Assembly (NCBI GenBank): GCA_018333605.1
Contig: JAGXSV010000022.1
Coordinates: 48,770-112,769, forward strand
Source: Hydrogenophaga sp.
GTDB lineage: Bacteria; Pseudomonadota; Gammaproteobacteria; Burkholderiales; Burkholderiaceae_C
Direction of reading: 5' to 3'
Length of the DNA: 64,000 nucleotides
Positions 1 to 6,645 of this stretch are shown here, piece by piece; positions within the stretch are counted from its first letter, which is position 1, and every line of letters starts with the position of its first letter. The notes under the pieces were generated by a model that was given only the letters and a program-made list of their open reading frames with translations, had not been told where the DNA came from and did not search any database. The position numbers and the translations under genes were made by a program.

Positions 1-294
1 CTGCGGGGGGCGGTCTCGAACCCACGGGATCGGGTCTTCCCGGCTCCTGAACAACCATGGCGTCGCCGGCCATGTCGTGTGGGGCACCGCCATCACCAGC
101 GCTGGCTGCACCGGGCCATCGGGCAGGTCGGGTGCATCGTCTGTCAGGCCGTGCTGGACGGTGGAACCCAGGCCGTCCACGTCAGCCGTCAGCGCCGATT
201 CGGCAAGGCTGGGTGAGGGCATGTAAAGCGTGAAGCCACCCAGGCTCAGCAAAAAGTGCAGAGCAAACAAGGCCATGAGGAACCGACGCTTCAT
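1..294 (-). CDS. Hypothetical exported protein, truncated by left window edge
   Basis: This ORF is absent from the supplied track because it runs off the window, but translation from the ATG at 294 stays open to position 1. The product begins MKRRFLMALFALHFLLSLGG, a basic N-terminus followed by a hydrophobic stretch, as in a signal peptide or single membrane anchor. An acidic, proline-rich segment follows (TDDAPDLPDGPVQP). A TATAAT-like hexamer lies just before the start (minus strand, 306-301), so the start region may carry a promoter with a very short leader. I recognise no family; the reading frame and the N-terminal export signal are all that support it. Confidence 0.45.
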   Translation of the reverse strand, partial: MKRRFLMALFALHFLLSLGGFTLYMPSPSLAESALTADVDGLGSTVQHGLTDDAPDLPDGPVQPALVMAVPHTTWPATPWLFRSREDPIPWVRDRPPQ

Positions 295-729
295 CCCTTC
301 ATTATAGAAATGGCTGCACGCAGGTGATGCCGTCAGCCACCCAGGGGTCTGCATCCCCACCGATAGCCCCACACCCCAGTCCCGGGTTTTTCAGTGGCGG
401 CGATTTTCAAGGCTGTAGCGCAAGGCCAAGAGGCACTGCGGGCGCCCCAGTGCGTAGCCCGGTGGGCAGGGGGTCGTCTCAGGCGCGGTCTGGTGTGGTT
501 GGATGCGAATCTGCCGCAGACAAGCCGTCTTCGGCCCAGATGGCATCACTCGTGGCTGTGGCCGTGACCGCTCCGATCGCCCGTTCCGTGGGGGCCGGGT
601 CGACGTCACCAAAAAGACCCTGAAAAATGCACCGACAACCGTTTCCAGGTTCAACTATTTTCATTGTGGTCGTGGCTTGTGGCGGGTTTCAGAGAAGGGC
701 GCCACGACAGAAGTCGTGGCGCTTTTGCT
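295..729. other. Intergenic region without a supported gene
   Basis: Several short overlapping ORFs occur on both strands, but none has a convincing ribosome binding site, family resemblance or length. A minus-strand ORF at 479-664 (MKIVEPGNGC start) has an acidic tail similar in composition to the exported protein at the left edge, and it could be a remnant. The only clear element is the hairpin at 699-726. Confidence 0.4.
699..726. terminator. Intrinsic terminator-like hairpin after the membrane-anchor gene
   Basis: A perfect 10-bp stem, GCGCCACGAC / GTCGTGGCGC, encloses an AGAA loop and is followed on the plus strand by TTTTGCTTT. It sits 7 bp beyond the stop codon of the minus-strand anchor gene. 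The T tract is on the plus-strand side, so its best orientation is opposite to that gene; it may act in both directions. Confidence 0.6.
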
Positions 730-1383
730 TTACTTCACCTTCGTGATGTCGGTGTAGTCACCGCGCGTGCGCAGAATGACCTTGACGTCAGCCTGGCCCC
801 GGTTGCGCCAGAACCAGCCGTGATTACCGGTGAACTCGGCCGTCAGAACGCCCTCGTCCGAGGAAACCCCGCGACCCTTTTCGTAGCTGACCGACTTGCC
901 CGGCGCATCACCGTGGGTGTCGAAATTGACCGAGCCACCCTCAACGGCCCACGAATACGGCACCTTGCCGCCTGCGGCCATCTTGAGTTTGATTTCGATA
1001 CCCTCACCCGGGGTCAGCGTGAAGGGGGTCTCGTCGCGCCACTGCACCTTGGATGCGGCAGACGCTGTTGGCTGCGAAGCATTGGCAGACGCCATGCCCA
1101 GCGTCGGGCCGGCAGCCTTGGCCGAGGCCGATGCCGGTGCGGGTGCCGCTGTCGCTGCAGCGGCCGCATCGGCAGCCGCCTCTGCCGCCAGCTGTTGTTT
1201 GATGTCGCCCATTTCGGTCATGCGCAAGACGCGGCCGATCCCGGTGGGATCGATGCCGTATTCAGCCGGCAGCACGACGGCAACCAGAAGAACGGCCGCC
1301 GAAACGGCGGCCAGAATGGTGGAACGCACCAGCTGCCTGGAGGAGGGCAGTTCGGCGCGCACGGGGGTATCGCTGTTGTACAT
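730..1383 (-). CDS. Transmembrane anchor protein (HupE-associated)
   Basis: A 217-aa protein with a polar N-terminus, one hydrophobic segment at about residues 23-40 (STILAAVSAAVLLVAVV), then the conserved-looking EYGIDPTGIGRVLRMTEMG stretch, an Ala-rich linker and a C-terminal domain of about 110 residues expected to be periplasmic. Proteins of this type in Burkholderiales are usually annotated 'transmembrane anchor protein' and sit beside HupE/UreJ genes, as here. I chose the ATG at 1383 because AAGGA lies 9 bases upstream; the longer ORF would start inside the hupE gene. It follows that gene by 20 bases, so the two are probably co-transcribed. Biochemical role is unknown; a part in metal uptake or sensing is inferred from context. 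Confidence 0.75.
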   Translation of the reverse strand: MYNSDTPVRAELPSSRQLVRSTILAAVSAAVLLVAVVLPAEYGIDPTGIGRVLRMTEMGDIKQQLAAEAAADAAAAATAAPAPASASAKAAGPTLGMASANASQPTASAASKVQWRDETPFTLTPGEGIEIKLKMAAGGKVPYSWAVEGGSVNFDTHGDAPGKSVSYEKGRGVSSDEGVLTAEFTGNHGWFWRNRGQADVKVILRTRGDYTDITKVK

Positions 1384-1403
1384 GTTGAATATTCCTTGGG
1401 TGT

Positions 1404-2141
1404 TCAAGACACGAAATAGCCGGTGAGCTGCATGCCCACCAGAATGAAGCCTGCGCTCATCATGGCGACGTTGGCTGTGTAGGCGTGGCGAAAGAAGCTC
1501 GGTGTGCGGCGCCAGTAACTCATGCCGATCAGGATGACCGCCAGGGCCATCAACTGGCCGATTTCCACGCCCACGTTGAAGGCCAGCAGGTTGGGCACCA
1601 GTCCGTCCGGCGAGATCTCGTACTCAATGATCTTGGTCGCGAGGCCGAAGCCGTGGAACAGGCCAAACACCAGGGTGGCGACCTTGGTGTTGGGCTGGAA
1701 CCCCAGCCAGCGCTGGTAAGCACCAATGTTGTCCAGCGCCTTGTAGACGACGGACAAACCGATGATCGCGTCGATCAGGTAGCTGTTGATCCCGACGTTG
1801 AAGTACACGCCCAGGATCATGGTGGTGGAGTGTCCCAGCGCAAACAGGCTCACATAGATTGCAATGTGCTGGAGCCGGTAGAGGAAGAAGATCACGCCGA
1901 ACAGAAACAGGATGTGGTCGTAACCCGTCATCATGTGCTTGGCCCCCAAGTACATGAAGGGCAGCAGATTGACACCCGAGATTTCCTGGATGTAGCCCTT
2001 GTCGCCCTCGGTGACGGCGTGGGCAAAGACCTCTGCGCTGCTCAGGAGCAGGCAGATGAAAAAGGCAGAAAGTAAAAGCAGACGGGATTGCCAATTCGCC
2101 CATGGCGAACCTGGCAGCCTGTCGTGAACAAGGCTGTGCAT
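1404..2141 (-). CDS. HupE/UreJ family membrane protein, predicted Ni/Co-type metal transporter
   Basis: A 245-aa integral membrane protein with an N-terminal signal-like segment ending in SAEVFAHAVTEGD and about six further membrane helices. It shows the HupE/UreJ_2 hallmark motif (LGAKHMMTGYDHILFLFGVIFFL) and a second His-containing helix (LVFGLFHGFGLA). Family members are proposed metal permeases, mainly for nickel or cobalt. The ORF track start at 2279 adds 46 low-complexity residues; the ATG at 2141 is preferred because GGAG precedes it and a signal-like segment follows. It lies between the His-rich protein and the membrane anchor, and opposite a metal-sensing repressor, which supports a metal role. 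The transported metal cannot be read from the sequence. Confidence 0.85.
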   Translation of the reverse strand: MHSLVHDRLPGSPWANWQSRLLLLSAFFICLLLSSAEVFAHAVTEGDKGYIQEISGVNLLPFMYLGAKHMMTGYDHILFLFGVIFFLYRLQHIAIYVSLFALGHSTTMILGVYFNVGINSYLIDAIIGLSVVYKALDNIGAYQRWLGFQPNTKVATLVFGLFHGFGLATKIIEYEISPDGLVPNLLAFNVGVEIGQLMALAVILIGMSYWRRTPSFFRHAYTANVAMMSAGFILVGMQLTGYFVS

Positions 2142-2206
2142 AAAGACTCCGGTGGTCTGAAAGATGGGGGAGCGCTGCGTGGCGCAGCGCGAAGACTGAA
2201 AGCGTC

Positions 2207-2626
2207 TCAGCCCATGGGCGGGCGTTCCAGCCGGGAGGCCCGCACCATTTCGGTCCACGGCCGCACGTGTCCGAGCCACACGGAGAGCTGCGGTGCTGCC
2301 GAGCGCCAGGCGGCGGGCAGCGCGTGCGCCTTGTCGTGCGAGTGATCCGCCCCATGGTGGGCATGTTCGGCCGCAGCGCTCGGATTCACCACCGCCAATC
2401 CGCCATCCTCTTCATCATCGTGTGCATGTCCATGCGCATGACCGCTCGAACCCTCGAGGGAAAGCGCAGCACCGTGGAACGGTGCTGCGATGGCCGCAAG
2501 GCCGTGGGAGCTTGTGCCCCCGATGGACGACAAGATGGTGCCGAACAGGATCACCACCAGCACCAGCCACCGCACGCCCAGCACGGCCCCGTTGGGGCGC
2601 AAGAAGGATGGGCGGGGGCGGGTCAT
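2207..2626 (-). CDS. Histidine-rich membrane-anchored protein, probable periplasmic metal binder
   Basis: A 139-aa protein with one N-terminal hydrophobic segment (VRWLVLVVILFGTIL) and a His/Asp/Glu-rich central part (HAHGHAHDDEEDGG, then AEHAHHGADHSHDKAH). This is the layout of small exported metal-binding proteins. No established family was recognised. It is the first gene of the minus-strand cassette that continues with hupE/ureJ and the anchor gene, 65 bases before the hupE start. Its start lies 68 bases from the divergent CsoR/RcnR-type repressor, with a C/G-tract palindrome between them. A role as periplasmic metal buffer or delivery protein is inferred. Confidence 0.6.
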   Translation of the reverse strand: MTRPRPSFLRPNGAVLGVRWLVLVVILFGTILSSIGGTSSHGLAAIAAPFHGAALSLEGSSGHAHGHAHDDEEDGGLAVVNPSAAAEHAHHGADHSHDKAHALPAAWRSAAPQLSVWLGHVRPWTEMVRASRLERPPMG

Positions 2627-2663
2627 GGGGGTGTGTTCGTTTCAAGGGCAAAGACTGCGACTA

Positions 2664-2688
2664 TAGTAACCTCCCCGAGGGGATACGA
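2664..2688. promoter_or_regulatory. Candidate CsoR/RcnR-type operator (C/G-tract palindrome)
   Basis: The divergent intergenic region holds TCCCC-GA-GGGGA (2672-2683) flanked by GTAACC and TAC. CsoR/RcnR proteins are known to bind short G/C tracts within inverted repeats. Its position between the sensor gene and the divergent metal cassette makes it a plausible site for autoregulation and control of both sides. No -10/-35 boxes are clear. Confidence 0.5.
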
Positions 2689-2694
2689 ACAGCC

Positions 2695-2973
2695 ATGACA
2701 CAACCGCACACACATGCCTCCCACCCGGCCATCATCAAACGCCTGCGCCGGGCCAGCGGGCACCTGAGCAGCACCATCGACATGCTCGGGCACGGGCGCA
2801 CCTGCCTGGAGGTTGCGCAGCAACTGCAGGCGGTGGAGAAGGCGATTCAGCAAGCCAAGAAGGCCCTGATCAGGGACCATCTGGATCACTGTCTCGAAGA
2901 CCTCGTGGGTCCATTGGGCCCCGGTCAGCGCGATTCCCTCGACGAATTCAGGGAAATCACCCGGTACCTCTGA
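2695..2973 (+). CDS. Metal-sensing transcriptional repressor, CsoR/RcnR/FrmR family
   Basis: A 92-aa all-helical protein of the DUF156 family. By alignment to known members, Cys37, His62 and Cys66 (motif HLDHC) fall at the CsoR Cys-His-Cys metal-ligand positions. The N-terminus has His5, His7 and His10, which recalls the N-terminal His ligand of RcnR, and His65 is an extra candidate ligand. The metal could be Cu(I), Ni/Co or other. The ATG at 2695 is used because the family fold begins there; the upstream ORF extension is low complexity. It is divergent from the His-rich/hupE/anchor genes and 46 bases before the MFS gene, which it probably represses until metal binds. Confidence 0.85.
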   Translation: MTQPHTHASHPAIIKRLRRASGHLSSTIDMLGHGRTCLEVAQQLQAVEKAIQQAKKALIRDHLDHCLEDLVGPLGPGQRDSLDEFREITRYL

Positions 2974-3019
2974 GCCTGGGCTCCCGCTGCCTCCGAAAGC
3001 CTCAACCCCGAGCCCCGAC

Positions 3020-4345
3020 ATGCTGGACATCCTTTCCCACCGCACCTACCGCCATCTGTTCGCCGCGCAGGTGATTGCCCTGATCGGGACCGGGCTGGCC
3101 ACGGTGGCACTGGGCTTGCTCGCCTTTGACCTGGCGGGCGACAACGCCGGTATGGTGCTGGGCACGGCGCTGGCCATCAAGATGATTGCTTACGTCGGCG
3201 TGGCGCCGGTTGCGGCGGCCTTTGCCGAGCACCTGCCCCGGCGCTCCATGCTCGTCACGCTGGACCTGGTGCGCGCCGCTGTGGCCCTGCTGCTGCCGTT
3301 TGTCACCCAGATCTGGGAGGTGTATGTGCTGATCTTTGCGTTGCAGGCGGCGTCGGCCGCCTTCACGCCCACTTTTCAGGCCACCATTCCCGACGTGCTG
3401 CCGGACGAAAAGGACTACACCAAAGCCTTGTCGCTCTCACGCCTGGCCTACGACATGGAGAGCCTGGTCAGCCCCATGCTGGCGGCGGCGTTGCTCACCG
3501 TGATCAGCTTTCACGATCTGTTTGCCGGCACAGTGGTGGGTTTCCTGGCGTCTGCTGCACTGGTGGTGTCGGTGGTGCTGCCGGTGCATCTGGCGCCCCA
3601 GCGCCGCGGCGTCTACGACCGCACCACGCGCGGGCTGCGCATCTACCTGGCCACCCCCCGGTTGCGCGGGCTGCTGGCCGTCAATGTGGCCGTGGCCGCG
3701 GCCGGCTCCATGGTGTTTGTCAACACGGTGGTCATCGTCCAGGCCGGGTTGGGCCTCACCCAGATCGCGGTGGCTCAGGCACTGGCCAGTTTTGGTGCCG
3801 GCTCCATGGTCTCGGCACTGGTGCTGCCCCGTCTGCTGGAGAAACTGGTCGATCGAAGCGTGATGCTCGGCGGCATCGGGCTGATGGTGGCGGGGCTGTT
3901 CGCGGGCATCTGGGTGGTGGGCCCGGTGTCGCTGATGGTGCTGTGGTTTGCCCTTGGTCTGGGCTACTCGGCCGCCCAGACACCCTCCGGGCGTTTGCTG
4001 CGGCGCTCTGCGCATCCAGAGGACCGCCCGGCGCTGTTCGCTGCGCAGTTCGCCCTGTCGCACGCCTGCTGGTTGCTGTTCTATCCCCTGGCGGGCTGGC
4101 TCGGCTCGCGCTACGGCATGCCGGCGACCTTTGTGGTCCTGGGCTGCGCGGGCGTCGTGAGCCTCTGGGTCACGTCCAGGGTCTGGCCTTCCCAAGATCC
4201 GGAGGTCATCGAGCACGACCATCCGAAATTGCCCATCGGGAACGCCCATACCCAAGGTGCGCTCGCCATCCGAAATGGGACACGTCATGCGCACCCGTTT
4301 GTGGTCGATGACCACCACTCACGCTGGCCCCATGCCGACAAGTGA
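3020..4345 (+). CDS. MFS transporter with His-rich tail, NreB-like metal exporter
   Basis: A 441-aa major facilitator protein with about twelve membrane helices. The cytoplasmic loop after helix 2 has the MFS-A-like basic pattern (EHLPRRSML). The soluble C-terminal tail is rich in His and Asp (VIEHDHPKLP, then RHAHPFVVDDHHSRWP). Such tails are seen in MFS exporters that accompany RcnR/CsoR-type repressors, including the NreB nickel-resistance group. The gene follows the sensor by 46 bases and is likely co-transcribed. Efflux of the metal detected by the sensor is inferred; the substrate is not proven. The tail region 'NAHTQGALAIRNGT' may have diverged from the usual His-rich repeat. Confidence 0.8.
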   Translation: MLDILSHRTYRHLFAAQVIALIGTGLATVALGLLAFDLAGDNAGMVLGTALAIKMIAYVGVAPVAAAFAEHLPRRSMLVTLDLVRAAVALLLPFVTQIWEVYVLIFALQAASAAFTPTFQATIPDVLPDEKDYTKALSLSRLAYDMESLVSPMLAAALLTVISFHDLFAGTVVGFLASAALVVSVVLPVHLAPQRRGVYDRTTRGLRIYLATPRLRGLLAVNVAVAAAGSMVFVNTVVIVQAGLGLTQIAVAQALASFGAGSMVSALVLPRLLEKLVDRSVMLGGIGLMVAGLFAGIWVVGPVSLMVLWFALGLGYSAAQTPSGRLLRRSAHPEDRPALFAAQFALSHACWLLFYPLAGWLGSRYGMPATFVVLGCAGVVSLWVTSRVWPSQDPEVIEHDHPKLPIGNAHTQGALAIRNGTRHAHPFVVDDHHSRWPHADK

Positions 4346-4592
4346 TGGCCACATCCGGCACCCCAAAATGCCATCGCCATGACAAGCCTTCGCGCCGCAC
4401 GCCATTCATCGCCATGAGCGCCACGGTCTCGCCCGCCCTGTGCCACCGGGGCGCACAGCCGCCCGCATGTGCCCGACGCGCACCACACGCACCAGCACTG
4501 GACGAGAACACCAAGCAAGAAAAGGGCGTATCTGTATTTGCATGACGGCCCCGACGCCCCGCTGCGTGGTGCGGTCGCCCACCCCGCGCGGC

Positions 4593-5481
4593 ATGTTTGA
4601 CCGTCGCCAGCTGTGGGCGATAGCCTTGTCGGTGGCGCTGCACCTCGCTGCACCTCGCTGCAGCGGCGTTGCTCGTTGCGGGCTTCAGCCCCCGCCTGCC
4701 TGAGCCCACACCGCCCCATGAAGACACCGTGCTCACCCTGGTGGTGATACCGGCCCCCGTGCAGCCGCTCGCCGGGCCACCACCCGCAAAAGGCCTGTTC
4801 CCGGTGCCCGTGCCCAGGCAAGACCTGGCCACGGCCAAAGCCCGCCAGCCCGCTGCACCACCGCCCGACACCGCGCCTGCGGCCACCCGGCTACCCGGCC
4901 AGGCCTTCATGGACGCGCCGCCCGCGCCCACCGCCCAGGAATGGGCCATGGCCGCCACCTACACGCTCAAAAACGGCAAGCGCTACCGCCACCACTGGGG
5001 CCAGCACGTGCGCAGCCTGATGGGCGCCGCACGCGAAGGTCCCGAGCAAGGCGCCGTGCGCTTTCGCATCGAAATCGCGCCCAGCGGCCAGCTCGCCCGG
5101 CTCGACACCCTGTGGACCACCTCGCCCGCTGTGGAACAACGCGCCCGCCAGGCCGTGCAGCGCATGCCGCCGCTGCCGCCCACGCCCAACGGCAAGCCCC
5201 TGGTGTTTGAAAAAACCATCGTGTTTGACGCCTACACCGCCGAGGCCCCACCGCTTTACAAGGACGACTGCGAGCCCGACCCGGTGCAGCACGGCAACCG
5301 CTTCGTGTGGGATGGCCGTTCCCCCCAAACCACCGCTGCCGCCGAAGCGCCAGCACAACCGCTGGACCCCGCCGCCTACGCCGAATGCCTGAAGCAACTG
5401 CCCCAAGACAGCATCGAAGCCGAAGCCGCCAGCGACGAGCGCCAGCAAAAGCAATGGGCCTCGCCCACGCTGGGGCGTTGA
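4593..5481 (+). pseudogene. TonB-like energy transducer, frame broken by a 10-bp tandem duplication
   Basis: The N-terminal part (MFDRRQLWAIALSVALHLAA) and the downstream ORF at 4669-5481 are in different frames. Between them CACCTCGCTG occurs twice in tandem (4641-4660). Removing one copy restores a continuous anchor reading VALHLAAAALLVAGFS, followed by a Pro-rich linker and a TonB-type C-terminal domain (VRFRIEIAPSGQLARL, MPPLPPTPNGKPLVFEKTIVF). Intact TonB-like proteins are inner-membrane anchored and couple proton motive force to outer-membrane receptors. As written, the membrane anchor is out of frame with the domain, so the protein is probably non-functional. The start at 4593 is a guess: no strong ribosome site is present, and ATG 4542 is in the same frame. 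No exbBD is nearby. Confidence 0.75.
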
Positions 5482-5527
5482 GTTCTCACACGAATTTCGT
5501 TTGAGGCGGCCGCAAAATGCGACCACC

Positions 5528-5552
5528 ATTGTAGCTCTTATGTAGCTACAAT
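5528..5552. promoter_or_regulatory. Inverted repeat, probable RelB operator
   Basis: A perfect 9-bp inverted repeat, ATTGTAGCT / AGCTACAAT, with a 7-base spacer lies 28 bp before the relB start. TGTAGCT also recurs as a direct repeat. Antitoxins of the RelB/DinJ group autoregulate by binding palindromes in this position, so this is a likely operator. Confidence 0.6.
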
Positions 5553-5579
5553 TAGTCGCTGATTCAACTGGAGAAAATC

Positions 5580-5813
5580 ATGATGACTGTCGACGTTCGT
5601 GCCCGTGTGGAACCCGAACTCAAGCGGGACGCAGCGGCGGTGCTGGCGGCCTCAGGTCTCGATGTGAGTACGGCGATTCGCTTGTTTTTGCGCAGCGTGG
5701 TCGAGACGGGCGGCTTGCCCATGGCCTTGCCGCGTGCCAATGCCAAGACGCTCGCCGCGATCAAAGCGGCCAAGGCCGGCAAGGCAACCAAAGTCTCGCT
5801 GGACGATCTCTGA
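5580..5813 (+). CDS. RelB/DinJ family type II antitoxin
   Basis: A 77-aa protein with an N-terminal ribbon-helix-helix (VDVRARVEPELKRDAAAVLAASGLDVSTAIRLFLRSVVETGGLP), typical of DinJ/RelB antitoxins that dimerise through the beta strand and bind their operator. The Lys/Ala-rich C-terminal tail (KAAKAGKATKVSLDDL) would wrap the toxin. GGAG precedes the start; ATGATG gives two possible initiation codons (5580 or 5583). The partner toxin gene begins 12 bases after the stop but is frameshifted, so this may be an orphan antitoxin now acting only as a repressor or as an anti-toxin against related toxins elsewhere. Confidence 0.85.
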   Translation: MMTVDVRARVEPELKRDAAAVLAASGLDVSTAIRLFLRSVVETGGLPMALPRANAKTLAAIKAAKAGKATKVSLDDL

Positions 5814-5825
5814 CCGTAGCCGCAG

Positions 5826-6111
5826 ATGCCCAGGGATCTGAAAGAAACCAGCCAGTTCAAGTCGGATAAGAAACGCATCCAGCGTTCAGGCCGCCACGAC
5901 TGGGAAAAGATGCGCAAGGTGGTGGGGTGCTGATGCAAGACCAGCCCCTGCCCGAGCGCAACCGCGACCGCGACCATGCCCTGACGGGCGACTATGTGGG
6001 CACCCGCGAATGCCATGTGGCACCCGACTGGCTGTTGATTTATTTGAAGACCGGTGACACACAAACCGGGTCGATTACCCTGATTCGCACCGGATCGCAC
6101 AGCGAACTGTT
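5826..6111 (+). pseudogene. YafQ-type mRNA interferase toxin, frameshifted
   Basis: The N-terminal part (MPRDLKETSQFKSDKKRIQRSG...KMRKVVGC) ends at a TGA at 5931. The remaining YafQ-like part lies in another frame from 5927: LMQDQPLPERNRDRDHALTG, then RECHVAPDWLLIY and IRTGSHSELF. Inserting one base near 5925 gives a continuous YafQ protein (ribosome-dependent endoribonuclease of the RelE superfamily). The segment NRDRDH also looks expanded by a GACCGC repeat, and the usual stop after SELF is missing, so the second frame runs on to 6310. The toxin is most likely inactive, unless the base is a sequencing error. Confidence 0.75.
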
Positions 6112-6129
6112 TTGCAACAGGACGAACCC

Positions 6130-6333
6130 ATGCCCATGCCTGAGCCCGGCGCCTACGAAGCCGAAACACAGACCGCCTTTGACCATGGCGAACCCAAGTC
6201 CTTGGCCATCCCGGCCGAGTTGGCCCCGTGCGATGCACAAAGAGAGCCCGCCGAACACGACGTCTACCGCAAAGCTGCCGCCCGCCTGGCCGACAAGTCG
6301 CTCGCGGTAAAGGTCGATTTTGACCAGCTCTGA
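6130..6333 (+). CDS. Small hypothetical protein with antitoxin-like C-terminal tail
   Basis: A 67-aa ORF starting MPMPEPGAYEAETQ and ending RLADKSLAVKVDFDQL. I do not recognise a family for the whole protein. The basic-to-acidic ending resembles the tails of RelB/Phd-type antitoxins, including the adjacent RelB (KVSLDDL). It overlaps the frameshifted run-on of the YafQ-like ORF and directly follows the point where the toxin should stop. It may be a remnant of another toxin-antitoxin module or noise. Confidence 0.3.
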   Translation: MPMPEPGAYEAETQTAFDHGEPKSLAIPAELAPCDAQREPAEHDVYRKAAARLADKSLAVKVDFDQL

Positions 6334-6348
6334 GAACCGCCCGTCTTG

Positions 6349-6383
6349 CCCCTTCCCCCGCTGGGGGAGGGCTGGGATGGGGG
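6349..6383 (+). repeat. Dispersed GC-rich palindromic repeat (family A, copy 1)
   Basis: CTTCCCCCGCTGGGGGAGGG forms a hairpin with the flank GCTGGGATGGGGG. The same core recurs at 9031, 14709, 14787, 21629, 42953 and 45351, in both orientations, which marks it as a REP-like dispersed element. Confidence 0.7.
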
Positions 6384-6441
6384 CCGCGCCCATACCTCCG
6401 CTCCGTTCCGCCTTTCATGGTCATCGCATACCAGGGGTCTT

Positions 6442-6591
6442 ATGTACAAACTGACGCTCTTTGCACTGTGTTTGGCCGTGATGGCTTTGGGTGGCGGTGC
6501 CACCGGCTTGGGTCTGGTGCTGGGCGTTTTGGGTTTTGCGCTGGGTGCGCTGGCGCTGTGGATGGACGCGCTGAAAGTGTTCACCCGCTGA
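6442..6591 (+). CDS. Small hydrophobic protein of unknown function
   Basis: A 49-aa ORF, MYKLTLFALCLAVMALGGG..., made almost entirely of one or two membrane helices with glycine-rich turns and a short charged tail (MDALKVFTR). AGGGG lies 6 bases before the ATG at 6442. The ORF track start at 6346 reads through the dispersed repeat and is unlikely. No family or function is recognised; it stands 54 bases before the restriction-modification gene. Confidence 0.5.
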   Translation: MYKLTLFALCLAVMALGGGATGLGLVLGVLGFALGALALWMDALKVFTR

Positions 6592-6645
6592 ACGCAGCCC
6601 CCGACAAGGGTGGGCGGTAGGGCCCGGCTTCTATCATCGGAGCCC

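Noticed and set aside
391-664. Two overlapping minus-strand ORFs in the 295-729 gap
   Set aside because: No ribosome site or family; they may be a remnant, but support is too weak for a gene call.
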